Assembly (NCBI GenBank): GCA_964655775.1
Contig: CAZZNQ010000113.1
Span: 1 to 11,514, forward strand
Length of the DNA stretch: 11,514 nucleotides
Reading direction: 5' to 3'
Source of the DNA: CAZZNQ01 sp964655775
Lineage (GTDB): Bacteria; Planctomycetota; Brocadiia; SM23-32
How positions within the stretch are numbered: position 1 is the stretch's first letter; every line of letters begins with the position of its first letter. The translations under genes were made by a program, and so were the position numbers. The notes beneath the pieces are model-generated. The model saw nothing but the letters and a program-made list of their open reading frames with translations. It did no database searches and was not told the origin of the DNA. Positions 1 through 6,268 of this stretch are shown one piece after another.

Positions 1-323
1 GAGGAGTCCAGGACTTTCGTGATCGTGCCGACCTGGTCGGCCTCGGGCACGTAGGCGTTGCCCGCCGACGACTCGATGATCGCCATGTCGCCCACGCTCG
101 GGATGCCGCTCGGGCTCTCGCCGTGCACCTGTCTCTGTCTCAGCGTGCCCACGTCGTCCTCCGTCTTCAGCACCCGGATGCCGTCCCAGGTGTAGCGCGT
201 CGTGCCGCCCGAATCGACAAGCTCCGCACGGCTCGCCATCCCGTCATAGCGGATGACGTTATCCGTCCAGCCGCCTTCGCGGCCTGTGCAGGGTTCAGAT
301 GTGCGGGTTGCAGTCGGCGTCAT
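1..323 (-). CDS. RHS/YD-repeat protein fragment, runs off left edge
   Basis: The minus strand reads open from an ATG at 321-323 to the left edge (107 codons seen). Visible YD-type pieces are VIRYDGMASR (about 24-33) and TTRYTWDGIRVL (about 41-52), followed by RQVHGESPSG and an AYVPEADQVGTI segment. This is the order found just before the RHS-associated core in planctomycete-type RHS proteins. Such proteins form large secreted or surface beta-shells, often carrying a C-terminal toxin; the C-terminus lies outside the window. The start is not convincing: there is no ribosome site before the ATG, an in-frame TAG lies at 330-332, and full RHS proteins are usually many hundreds of residues long. 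I therefore read it as a 5'-truncated remnant or short RHS cassette. The RHS assignment is fairly secure; whether it is expressed is unknown. Confidence 0.65.
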   Translation of the reverse strand, partial: MTPTATRTSEPCTGREGGWTDNVIRYDGMASRAELVDSGGTTRYTWDGIRVLKTEDDVGTLRQRQVHGESPSGIPSVGDMAIIESSAGNAYVPEADQVGTITKVLDS

Positions 324-363
324 CGTCGGCTACCAGGTGTGCAGAAGGAACACCTCTCCGTAG

Positions 364-381
364 CGTCTACCCTATTAGACG
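364..381. repeat. Perfect 6-bp inverted repeat upstream of the RHS fragment
   Basis: CGTCTA (364-369) and TAGACG (376-381) form a perfect inverted repeat with a 6-nt spacer. It lies about 40 bp upstream of the RHS reading frame on the minus strand. There is no T-run on the correct side for a terminator in either direction. An operator or a repeat-element end is possible; the function is unknown. Confidence 0.35.
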
Positions 382-535
382 TAAAAACGGGCCGGTTTCT
401 TGGCCGAAAAATCGCGGAAATCCGAGAAAACGCCGAAATGCGTCCGACCCAACCCCCATTATCCGCCGCAGCGGCCCGGAGTCAAGACGGAATCCGCAAG
501 CACGGCAACGACAACGGCGTAGGTCCGCAGATTAC

Positions 536-563
536 GCGGATGCCGGCTGAAGCCGGACGCAGA
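536..563 (+). repeat. 28-bp direct repeat, copy 1 (hairpin-forming)
   Basis: This 28-bp stretch recurs identically at 644-671. It contains CCGGC-TGAA-GCCGG, a 5-bp stem with a TGAA tetraloop, flanked by 'gcgga' and 'gcaga'. A partial third copy begins near 791. It lies between genes and its role is unknown. Confidence 0.75.
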
Positions 564-596
564 TTCAAATCCAACGGTACGGCAACGGCACCGGAA
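559..596 (+). repeat. 38-bp direct repeat, copy 1
   Basis: This 38-bp stretch, starting 'gcagattcaaatcc' and ending 'caccggaa', recurs without change at 753-790. It overlaps the end of the first 28-bp unit, so the repeats are composites of shorter shared modules. Confidence 0.75.
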
Positions 597-643
597 CCGC
601 ACGCCCTCCTCCGCGCGAGGCTACGGAGGGCAAGCCGACTTCC

Positions 644-671
644 GCGGATGCCGGCTGAAGCCGGACGCAGA
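644..671 (+). repeat. 28-bp direct repeat, copy 2 (hairpin-forming)
   Basis: Second identical copy of the 28-bp unit at 536-563, including the CCGGC-TGAA-GCCGG stem-loop. The copies start 108 bp apart. Confidence 0.75.
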
Positions 672-752
672 CAAACGCAGATGTGAACGACAGCAGCAAG
701 GCAACGACACCTATCCGCAGATGCGGCAGCCTGCGGTGCCGACCCGGATTGC

Positions 753-790
753 GCAGATTCAAATCCAACGGTACGGCAACGGCACCGGAA
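753..790 (+). repeat. 38-bp direct repeat, copy 2
   Basis: Second identical copy of the 38-bp unit at 559-596. It is followed at once by a partial copy of the 28-bp unit ('gcgcagatgccggctg'), so the module order is reversed relative to copy 1. Confidence 0.75.
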
Positions 791-831
791 GCGCAGATGC
801 CGGCTGTCGCGTGGCAATCCGTGATTCTGTC

Positions 832-859
832 TTGACGCGGGGCGGCTGCCGCGCATAAT
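832..859 (+). promoter_or_regulatory. Sigma70-like promoter of the HEAT-repeat gene
   Basis: A -35 box TTGACG (832-837) is followed after 16 bp by a -10 box CATAAT (854-859). Both differ from consensus at one position. Transcription would start near 866, giving a leader of about 80 nt before the ATG at 945. Confidence 0.6.
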
Positions 860-944
860 GAGGTAGCGGGCGTGGACGGGTGCTGATGCCGGACGCCGAT
901 GCGGGACGATTGAGTCAGCAATTGTGTAAGAGGAGAAGCGGTGG

Positions 945-2081
945 ATGTCAGCCCGCGCACGAGAGACCGGGGGCCTCAACAACAACGTCATTGTGCTGAC
1001 AGTGTGCGGTCTGCTCGTCAGCGCGACCTTCACCGGCTGCGCCGGCGAGGCACAGTTGCGGCAAGCGCGCGAGCAGAGAGGCCCCCTGAAAGAGATGGGC
1101 CTGACCCGCTGGGATATGCAGCCGGCGACGATCGAGGTCGACGCGAACGAGCCGTGGTTGCACATGTTCTTTGACCCGGATGTCTACTCAGTCCCCTCAC
1201 TGATCGAAACCCTTCGTGACACGACCCTCCCCAGCCGGCAGAGAGCGCAGGCGGCTATGATCCTCGGGCGATATCGCTGCTCCGACGCGCTGCAACCCTT
1301 GCTCACGGCCTTGGAGGATCCGGACCATGACGTGGCCCTCGGGGCCGTGCGGGGCCTGGGCGACCTGCGTGACAGCAGGGCCGTTCCGGCCTTGATGTCC
1401 AAACTGGTTCAGGCCCTGTCGGATCCGGCGATGGGAACGGCTCCGTCCGGTGTCGTCTGCGGGTACCAACGGTCTTTCGGCGCGTCGGAGATCGGCATCT
1501 ACCTTGCGGCCGATCCGCTGGACTTCTACCTGGATGCGACTGAAGCGATGGCGGCGCAGCCGATGAGCTTCCAGGACCACGTTGCGACCGCTCTGGGAAA
1601 GATAGGCGACAGGGCGGCCGTACCCTTGCTCGTCAAGATGCTGGCGAGCCAGGATGGTATGGTGCACCCTCATCCTTTTCTTGCCTCGGAGCGCCGTGCT
1701 TTCGTGGCCGATGCCTTGGGCAAGATCGGTGATCCGTCGGCACTCCCGGCCTTGCGCCTTGCGGCGGAGGCTAACGACACTTCCGAATTCGGGGGCGAAT
1801 GGGGGGATTGGCCATCGAGGGCCATCATCCAGATTGAGGCGGGACAGAAGACACTTCCCGAACTCGAAGCCGACCTCAAGTCCCGCGACAAGTACGTGAG
1901 GTATTACGCGGCGAAGGCACTGGCATCGATGGACGGTCCGCAGGCGGCGGAGGCGCTCAAACGTCTAACGGGAGACGCGACTGTCATCCGGCGGGATGCA
2001 GCAGTTCCCACGGTGGAGGAGACAATCGCCGAAGTGGCCGCGACCGCCGCCGGCAAGGCGGAGGCGGAGGATGGCAGGTGA
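945..2081 (+). CDS. HEAT-repeat lipoprotein
   Basis: This is a 378-aa protein. An uncharged segment (about residues 15-31) ends in FTGC with Cys32, a lipobox-like site whose -3 Phe is unusual, so it is probably a membrane-anchored lipoprotein facing the periplasm. HEAT-like helical repeats are visible at about 99-128 (AQAAMILGRY...LLTAL), 129-158 (ALGAVRGLGDLRDSRAVPAL), 211-235 (VATALGKIGDRAAVPLLVKML), 251-275 (VADALGKIGDPSALPAL) and 318-343 (RYYAAKALASMDGPQAAEAL). Residues 160-210 are a non-repeat insertion. HEAT solenoids are usually protein-binding scaffolds; the partner cannot be told. AAGAGGAG at 928-935 suits the ATG at 945 (9-nt gap); the out-of-frame GTG at 941 is rejected. The fold is confident; the role is unknown. 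Confidence 0.85.
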   Translation: MSARARETGGLNNNVIVLTVCGLLVSATFTGCAGEAQLRQAREQRGPLKEMGLTRWDMQPATIEVDANEPWLHMFFDPDVYSVPSLIETLRDTTLPSRQRAQAAMILGRYRCSDALQPLLTALEDPDHDVALGAVRGLGDLRDSRAVPALMSKLVQALSDPAMGTAPSGVVCGYQRSFGASEIGIYLAADPLDFYLDATEAMAAQPMSFQDHVATALGKIGDRAAVPLLVKMLASQDGMVHPHPFLASERRAFVADALGKIGDPSALPALRLAAEANDTSEFGGEWGDWPSRAIIQIEAGQKTLPELEADLKSRDKYVRYYAAKALASMDGPQAAEALKRLTGDATVIRRDAAVPTVEETIAEVAATAAGKAEAEDGR

Positions 2082-2285
2082 CGGCCATCAGCCCTTCACA
2101 CAACATCGCTCGATTGGGAGAGGTGGGAACACGAGGTCACATTCGAGAACGCGGACCAGGAGCGGCACTACCGTGAGATGTTGCGTCGCGGACTGAACGC
2201 CGCACGGGAGCTTTTCGGGTTGCCCCCGCGCCCCGAGGTGCCTTCGGAAGATGCTGCTGAGCCGGCATCGGCATCCGTAGAGTAG
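2082..2285 (+). pseudogene. Coding remnant in frame after the HEAT gene
   Basis: Directly after the HEAT stop (TGA 2079-2081) the same frame stays open for 67 codons to TAG 2283-2285. From about 2109 it looks truly coding: acidic and amphipathic (DWERWEHEVTF, then REMLRRGLNAARELFGLPP) with G/C-biased third positions. It has no ATG, GTG or TTG until Met at 2175. A GTG at 2078 and an ATG at 2071 lie in the other two frames next to the HEAT stop, so a small coupled gene with an early frameshift is one explanation. Other explanations are a nonsense mutation splitting a longer HEAT protein, or a fragment left by a deletion. I do not recognise the family. Confidence 0.4.
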
Positions 2286-2302
2286 CGGCTCGTATTTTTT
2301 TT
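2259..2302 (+). terminator. Possible rho-independent terminator
   Basis: GAGCCG (2259-2264) pairs with CGGCTC (2286-2291) across a 21-nt loop, which itself holds GCCG/CGGC. A run of eight T (2295-2302) follows three bases later. The T-run is the strongest part; the stem is short for so large a loop. It would end the HEAT transcript before the membrane-protein gene. Confidence 0.45.
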
Positions 2303-2344
2303 ATGCCGGCCGCAGTGCGTTATTCGTCGTGTCAGTATGTGCCC

Positions 2345-2349
2345 GGAGG
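2345..2349 (+). promoter_or_regulatory. Ribosome binding site deciding the GTG start at 2360
   Basis: GGAGG at 2345-2349 lies 10 nt before the in-frame GTG at 2360. The longer ORF's ATG at 2303 has only a T-run upstream and no Shine-Dalgarno, so the GTG start (or ATG 2372) is preferred. Confidence 0.55.
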
Positions 2350-2359
2350 CTTGAGACCA

Positions 2360-2845
2360 GTGGATGTGGATATGCCGGAGCGGGAAAGCCCAGAAGGAAG
2401 CAACGTTTCCGGACGTGTCTTCTGGAATGCCCTCGGCTTGGCATGGCTGTCTGCCAACGTGTGGGCATACTGGCCGCTGCACAGACACAACATGCTTACT
2501 ACGGGGATGATGATTGGGGTTATCGTTGTCGATCTGATTCTCTTCTTCGTGATGGGCTGGATGTGGGGACTACATCGGCGTTTTTCAGTGATTGTGTGGC
2601 CCATTCTGGTGATCGTTGCGTGGTTCCATACCCCCGCGTTCGGCGCTTGGGTGTTGTGGGACTATGAGACCTTCCGGACGATCTTGCTCCGGCCCCACTC
2701 GCGGAGTTCATGGGCGTACGTCGCTTCCCACACAGCCTTCTACTTCCTCGGTGCCTGTCTCGCACGCAGGAGAGCAACGCGGCTACGGGGCGGCAAGGCG
2801 GCGATGGATACATCCGATCAACGGAACGGCGGCTCGCCCGGATAG
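2360..2845 (+). CDS. Small four-helix membrane protein, unknown function
   Basis: This is a 161-aa protein with the GTG start. Four hydrophobic helices are visible at about 19-40, 46-71, 75-100 and 117-135. The loops are short, the first charged stretch is N-terminal (PERESPEG), and the C-terminal tail is basic and then polar (ARRRATRLRGGK). The helices are rich in Trp (WAYWPL, MGWMWGL, WVLW). I recognise no family and see no catalytic motif. A 35-bp palindromic repeat follows at 2929-2963. With the ATG at 2303 it would be 180 aa, but that start has no ribosome site. Existence as a gene is likely; function is unknown. Confidence 0.65.
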   Translation: MDVDMPERESPEGSNVSGRVFWNALGLAWLSANVWAYWPLHRHNMLTTGMMIGVIVVDLILFFVMGWMWGLHRRFSVIVWPILVIVAWFHTPAFGAWVLWDYETFRTILLRPHSRSSWAYVASHTAFYFLGACLARRRATRLRGGKAAMDTSDQRNGGSPG

Positions 2846-2928
2846 GTGCGCCATGTGGCCCATGCGGAGCAGGGCGTGGCGCGGCGGGCGTCACGATCGG
2901 TGGGGTAGCTGCGCACGCAACGCCGTAA

Positions 2929-2963
2929 GCCCGCTCTCCGGCGGGCTTCACGGCACGGTTGCC
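2929..2963 (+). repeat. 35-bp REP-like palindromic repeat, copy 1
   Basis: Identical over 35 bp to 5354-5388. It contains GCCCGC-tctccg-GCGGGC (2929-2946), extended here by AA and TT to an 8-bp stem. The second arm 'ggcacgg' follows, but its partner is mutated in this copy. It lies 83 bp after the membrane-protein stop and could help end that transcript. The exact match 2.4 kb away marks it as a dispersed element. Confidence 0.75.
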
Positions 2964-3036
2964 TTGCTTGATTCGAAGCAGACGTTTCCCTTGCCGGGCT
3001 GTGGGCCGGGTCCGTTCTCAGAGAACAGGGGTGTGG

Positions 3037-3042
3037 TATACT
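3037..3042 (+). promoter_or_regulatory. Possible -10 box for the 573-aa protein gene
   Basis: TATACT at 3037-3042, preceded by 'tgtgg', lies 60 bp before the ATG at 3102. No good -35 box is visible at 16-18 bp, so this is tentative. Confidence 0.35.
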
Positions 3043-3101
3043 CAGATAAAGCCAGGGGCGCTCGGGCGTGTCGGTGCTCGGTACTGCAGCTATGGGGAGA
3101 C

Positions 3102-4823
3102 ATGCGCGTGATTCTGTTGAATGCGTTCGCACGAGCCGTTTTTGTCACATCAGCCCTCGTCTGCTTGGCGACGGCTTCGGGCTCAACTCCGCCCAGTGAG
3201 ATCGCTCCAATCCGGGGCGGAACTCCAATGGTGCGCGTCCGGGAGCGATGTTGGTATAGAGGCCATCGACCGACGCTCCCCGCGTTTGCTCTTGGAGGTT
3301 CCAGCGAGAGGCCGGAGACGGAACCGGTCTACTTGCTGACGGCTGAACTCGCGCTCTCCACAGCGCCCCATCTCGTGGGTCACCTGAATGTCTGGATGGA
3401 AGGCGTGGAAGAGGGGGAGCAACTGAATGCACAGGAGACACTGGTCTGGTGCATCGATGACGATTACTCCAGCCTGCTTGAGCTGAGGGAGTCGCGGACA
3501 CTGCCACTGGGATTCCCTCCGGCGCGCGCGGGTCTTGCCCAGGTGGGCCATGGCACCGTCCGGTACCGTCTCCCGTACGGATGCCCCGATGGTGTTCTGG
3601 AAGGCCAGTTGGGCGGGATCGAGCGGGCGCGAGTGCCTCTGCCCACGCACACCGTTCCCGATGTGGCCATTGCTCGCCTGATCCCCAGGTTGCCGTTGCA
3701 GAAAGGAGTCGTTGCAGCGCTCAACGTTCTGGATACCCATCACGGTATAGTGGCGGAAGACCACTGGATCACGTACACAGGTGAGGAGAGAGGCGACGGC
3801 CAGCCGCCGGATTCGCTTCTGCACAGGTTCGATGTAAGTACGGGCGCAAGCTACTGGACGGATGACCAACACCGAGTTGTGCGGATGCGGCTCGACGGTC
3901 GGAAAATGGAGCGACTCACGGTCGACGAGGTGCGCTGGGCCTTCAGCGACAGCTCGTGGCATTTCGTGTCCGAGCTGATGGTTTCTGAGCATCTGGTGCC
4001 GACGGCGTCGCACGTCCAGCCGAGCGCGGCACGTCTGCAGCCGACCCGGTACTGTCTGCTGACGCGCATGCCCGCAAGGGGGATCGAGTACGTGTACGCA
4101 AGGCAGGAGCCCGCAGGCGGCGACGGTGCGTTGACGGTCGTCCATGAGCACGCCACGAAGATCATCGGCATGTCGCGGTCCACGACTAAGACAGTGCTTG
4201 AGTGCAGACCGGACGCGTATCTCACCGTTGAGCGAATCACCTGGAGTTTGGAGGAACCTGCACCCGGCCTCGGGCCATACATGCGGGACATCGAGCGACG
4301 GATACCGTACGGACACTCCGACGGGCGCCTAGCAGGGACGCAGAAAGCCGCCCGGTTCATGCCGCCGCCCGGACTGTTCCCAGCCATACCCGCACATGCC
4401 GTACACGAACTGGTGCTTCCGCTGATCGTCACGCGCCTGCCCTTTGAGAAAGGCACTGTGTTCGAGTTTGGTCTGCTGCGCGAGGGTCACGTATCGCCCG
4501 GCGGCATCCCTCGGTTGTGCGTTTCCGGTTGTGCTATCGAGTACGTAGGGCAGGGGGGAAGTGAGATGCTCCACGAGTTCCGGCTGGTGCATCCGTCTCT
4601 TCCCACGCGTAGCTACTGGCTCGACGCCAAGAGAAGGTTGGTGCGGGTGGAGGAGGACGGACTTCCTGCGGCCGTAGCCGTGTCCGTGGAGGAGGCGAGA
4701 GCCGCCGTGCGACAACTGGCCGAGCAGGACCCGCATCCCGATACCCACGTAGAGGAACTGATCGAGTCCACGAGACGGTTGTTCGAGGAGGACCGCAGAA
4801 GAAAGAAGCCGTCCCAGCAGTGA
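3102..4823 (+). CDS. Exported protein with two tandem copies of an unknown domain
   Basis: This is a 573-aa protein. The N-terminus (MRVILLNAFARAVFVTSALVC) is a Sec-type signal peptide, so it is probably periplasmic or secreted. The body has two diverged copies of one module, about 75-283 and 314-538. Matching landmarks, copy 1 then copy 2: RLPYGCPDGVLEG (156-168) and RIPYGHSDGRLAG (400-412); PRLPLQKGVV (195-204) and TRLPFEKGTV (444-453); ITYTGEE and IEYVGQG; LLHRFDV and MLHEFRL; SYWTDDQHRVVRMRLDG (250-266) and SYWLDAKRRLVRVEEDG (504-520). The last motif recalls beta-strand-rich periplasmic proteins of the DUF3108 kind, a weak analogy. The C-terminal 30 residues are charged and helical. GGGGAGA at 3094-3100 supports the ATG at 3102; the reading frame opens at 2616, but that stretch overlaps the previous gene and lacks coding character. 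I cannot name a function. Confidence 0.8.
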   Translation: MRVILLNAFARAVFVTSALVCLATASGSTPPSEIAPIRGGTPMVRVRERCWYRGHRPTLPAFALGGSSERPETEPVYLLTAELALSTAPHLVGHLNVWMEGVEEGEQLNAQETLVWCIDDDYSSLLELRESRTLPLGFPPARAGLAQVGHGTVRYRLPYGCPDGVLEGQLGGIERARVPLPTHTVPDVAIARLIPRLPLQKGVVAALNVLDTHHGIVAEDHWITYTGEERGDGQPPDSLLHRFDVSTGASYWTDDQHRVVRMRLDGRKMERLTVDEVRWAFSDSSWHFVSELMVSEHLVPTASHVQPSAARLQPTRYCLLTRMPARGIEYVYARQEPAGGDGALTVVHEHATKIIGMSRSTTKTVLECRPDAYLTVERITWSLEEPAPGLGPYMRDIERRIPYGHSDGRLAGTQKAARFMPPPGLFPAIPAHAVHELVLPLIVTRLPFEKGTVFEFGLLREGHVSPGGIPRLCVSGCAIEYVGQGGSEMLHEFRLVHPSLPTRSYWLDAKRRLVRVEEDGLPAAVAVSVEEARAAVRQLAEQDPHPDTHVEELIESTRRLFEEDRRRKKPSQQ

Positions 4824-4911
4824 TACGGCGCGCGGAGTCCCCGCGATTCGTCCGCAAGCTCTGAATTCGCGCCGACCTGGCGCCGAAGTTCTATCTGAGG
4901 TGGGGAGATGG

Positions 4912-4917
4912 TATACT
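4912..4917 (+). promoter_or_regulatory. Possible -10 box before the transposase remnant
   Basis: TATACT at 4912-4917 sits 23 bp before the GTG at 4940. TTCTAT at 4889-4894 is a poor -35 match. It may be chance, because the same bases also read as degraded transposase coding sequence. Confidence 0.25.
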
Positions 4918-4939
4918 GTGCTTCGGCAAGGGGAGGGCG

Positions 4940-5248
4940 GTGTCCGGCGGCGTGGACGACCATGTTCACCTACTGTGCGACCTGCACCCGGCCGTCGCCG
5001 TCTCCGATTTCGTCCGCAGCGTGAAGTCCACGTCCTCCGGCTGGATGCATCGCGGTTTCTCGCAACTGAAAGACTTTGCCTGGCAGCAGGGATACGGAGC
5101 GTTCACCGTGAGCGCCAGCGCATTGGCATCGGTCAGGCGTTATGTTCGGGACCAGGAGCGCCATCACCGGCATCTGGGCTTTGAGGAGGAATTCCGGCAG
5201 CTTCTGGCGAAACACGGGATCGAGTTCGACGAGAGGTACCTGTTCTGA
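4940..5248 (+). CDS. IS200-type (Y1/HUH) transposase, N-terminally truncated
   Basis: The 102-aa reading frame matches the C-terminal two-thirds of an IS200/REP-associated tyrosine transposase (Y1_Tnp family). These are single-strand DNA nucleases that cut and rejoin hairpin ends. Seen directly: the metal-binding HUH motif H8-V-H10 in GGVDDHVHLL; FVRSVKS near 24-30; a Trp-Gln-Gln-Gly-Tyr-Gly segment (48-53); the likely catalytic Tyr68 in VRRYVRDQERHH; and a C-terminal FEEEFRQLL...FDERYLF block. Family members are usually about 140-150 aa, so roughly 40 N-terminal residues are missing. The same frame upstream is open from 4865 and reads RADLAPKFY, which may be a degenerate remnant. GGGGAGGG before the GTG at 4940 could allow translation, but the protein is probably inactive. 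A 35-bp palindromic repeat lies about 105 bp downstream. Confidence 0.8.
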   Translation: MSGGVDDHVHLLCDLHPAVAVSDFVRSVKSTSSGWMHRGFSQLKDFAWQQGYGAFTVSASALASVRRYVRDQERHHRHLGFEEEFRQLLAKHGIEFDERYLF

Positions 5249-5251
5249 ATC

Positions 5252-5267
5252 ACCCCCATTCGGGGGT
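5252..5267 (+). terminator. Stem-loop after the transposase remnant
   Basis: ACCCCC (5252-5257), loop ATTC, GGGGGT (5262-5267) form a perfect 6-bp stem four bases after the stop codon. Only a short T/C-rich tract (tctct) follows, so it is either a weak terminator or a transposon-end hairpin. Confidence 0.4.
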
Positions 5268-5353
5268 TCTCTGTGGGGAGGGTGGGGCTCCATCCCCAGG
5301 GCTCGTTCTTCCGCCATGCGGCGGACGCCCTCAACCTGGGCTACGTCTGCATC

Positions 5354-5388
5354 GCCCGCTCTCCGGCGGGCTTCACGGCACGGTTGCC
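5354..5388 (+). repeat. 35-bp REP-like palindromic repeat, copy 2
   Basis: Exact copy of 2929-2963. Here the second hairpin is complete: GGCACGG-ttg-CCGTGCC, reaching just past the repeat to about 5393. The GCCCGC/GCGGGC hairpin precedes it, giving two adjacent palindromes as in REP/BIME elements. It lies about 105 bp after a Y1 transposase remnant, the enzyme class that mobilises REP sequences. Confidence 0.75.
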
Positions 5389-5442
5389 GTGCCCCGACTC
5401 GGGGAACGCCTTTCCCCGGGGCAGGCGGCGGCAACTGCGGTG

Positions 5443-5470
5443 TACAATGGGGACAGGTGAGGAATGGTGA
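5443..5470 (+). promoter_or_regulatory. -10 box plus conserved leader block, copy 1
   Basis: TACAAT (5443-5448), a 6-nt gap, AGGTGAGG (5455-5462), a 3-nt gap and GGTGA (5466-5470) match the block at 8740-8767 with identical spacing (22 of 28 bases). No -35 box is evident. It lies just before the membrane-protein start at 5483. Confidence 0.45.
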
Positions 5471-5482
5471 ACCGCCGGTGTG

Positions 5483-6139
5483 ATGCACACGTCGCGCGTT
5501 CCGCTCGCCCTTGCAGGGGCTTTGGGGAGGGACAGGGACATCGAAGACACGGCTGAGCTGAAGCGTCGCTCGTTCTCCGACTACTGGTCCGTGAGCCTGG
5601 TCGCCGGGTTGGTGGCGGGACTGCTTATCGCCTGGCCGAAGAACGACGCGCTGGACCTTCTTGCGGCGCCGGCGCTCTTACTCATACCGGGCGTCGTGCG
5701 GCGTTCTGGTAAGCGGATCCTGCTGGCGTTTCTGGGCGGCATCGTGCCGCTTGGGGTGGCCAACATCGTCTCGGCCGGCCCGGTTGAGGGGCTTTCGGCG
5801 GCCGCCCCCGTCTCGGCCTTCCTCGGCTTCACAGTAGCTATCGACGTGATCATGATGTTCATGCGTCGCGGCATCCGGGATTGGCGGGCGGGCGCGGCAT
5901 TGGTTCTGAGCAATGCCATCGTTGTCGCGCTGCTGTACCCGGTCAGGTCGATTGCCGAACTCGTGCCGGCCCATGGGGTGTCGTTCGACGATTTCGTCCC
6001 GCTATGGGCGAGCGCTGCTGTGTTCGTCCTGATCTTCCCCGTGAAGTACATGCTGTTCAACTACCTGTATGCCCCGGAGTTGTTCACGCGCCCCTACGGC
6101 GAGGGGAACGTGGGGGACGACGACGCATGGTGGCCGTAA
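5483..6139 (+). CDS. Six-helix integral membrane protein, unknown function
   Basis: This is a 218-aa protein from the ATG at 5483; the adjacent in-frame GTG at 5480 would add one residue. After a polar N-terminus of about 35 residues, hydrophobic helices are visible at about 36-52, 57-72, 78-98, 108-128, 135-154 and 172-197. The C-terminal tail is acidic and ends in DDDAWWP. There is no catalytic motif and I recognise no family. Positive charges flank several helices (RRSGKR, RRGIRDWR, PVRS), which helps fix topology. The ribosome site is weak (GGTGA at 5466-5470). The 107 bp that follow hold the leader of the FGE-fold gene, which may be in the same transcript. Confidence 0.75.
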   Translation: MHTSRVPLALAGALGRDRDIEDTAELKRRSFSDYWSVSLVAGLVAGLLIAWPKNDALDLLAAPALLLIPGVVRRSGKRILLAFLGGIVPLGVANIVSAGPVEGLSAAAPVSAFLGFTVAIDVIMMFMRRGIRDWRAGAALVLSNAIVVALLYPVRSIAELVPAHGVSFDDFVPLWASAAVFVLIFPVKYMLFNYLYAPELFTRPYGEGNVGDDDAWWP

Positions 6140-6202
6140 GGAGCGGTGTGTCCGTGCAAGCATACGGCTGGTCGGCGCCAGGGGCTGCCGGTCCGGCCCG
6201 CA

Positions 6203-6268
6203 ATGATGGGGACCGGAAGAGGAGTTTTGTCGAAAGGGGTATGGAGATGAGAGCGGGGAAGAAGCTGG
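6203..6268 (+). repeat. Duplicated leader/start region, copy 1
   Basis: These 66 bp align without gaps to 7563-7628 with 8 mismatches (about 88% identity). The repeat covers the upstream 'atgatgggga', an AAGAGGAG block (6217-6224), AAAGGGG (6233-6239), the start codon and the first codons (MRAGK). Weaker similarity extends about 20 bp upstream. The shared ATG (6247 here, 7607 there) fixes both starts; AAAGGGG is 7 nt before each. Confidence 0.85.

Larger units (their letters stand above)
324..831. other. Gene-poor intergenic stretch with interspersed repeats
   Basis: I see no credible gene here. ORFs in this interval on either strand are repeat-driven and arginine/proline/alanine-rich, without family motifs. 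The left part (364-381) has a small palindrome. From about 480 the sequence is a patchwork of short direct repeats with the 'cgcagat' theme (536-563 and 644-671; 559-596 and 753-790) and small hairpins. One hairpin pairs CCTCCG at 607-612 with CGGAGG at 623-628. Such patchworks are known between genes in some environmental planctomycete-like genomes; the comparison is from memory. Confidence 0.6.

Noticed and set aside
123..686. 187-codon open frame on the + strand
   Set aside because: It crosses the antisense of the RHS fragment and the repeat patchwork; the repeated MPAEAGRR segments are translated repeats and there is no family motif.
482..1165. 227-codon open frame on the minus strand
   Set aside because: Its sequence consists of translated copies of the intergenic repeats (RPASAGIR repeated) running into the antisense of the HEAT gene.
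3183..4316. 377-codon open frame on the minus strand
   Set aside because: Opposite the duplicated exported protein, whose signal peptide, ribosome site and internal repeat show the + strand is coding.
4831..4845. CGCGG-agtcc-CCGCG hairpin after the 573-aa protein as a terminator
   Set aside because: The 5-bp stem has no T-run after it; too weak to annotate.
5273..5470. 65-codon frame between the transposase remnant and the membrane protein
   Set aside because: It runs through the REP-like hairpins and has no recognisable motif. The piece FFRHAADALNLGYVC looks faintly coding, but I cannot support a gene.
5881..6246. Longer N-terminus for the FGE-fold protein
   Set aside because: The extension overlaps the six-helix membrane protein in another frame; the signal peptide and duplicated leader place the start at 6247.
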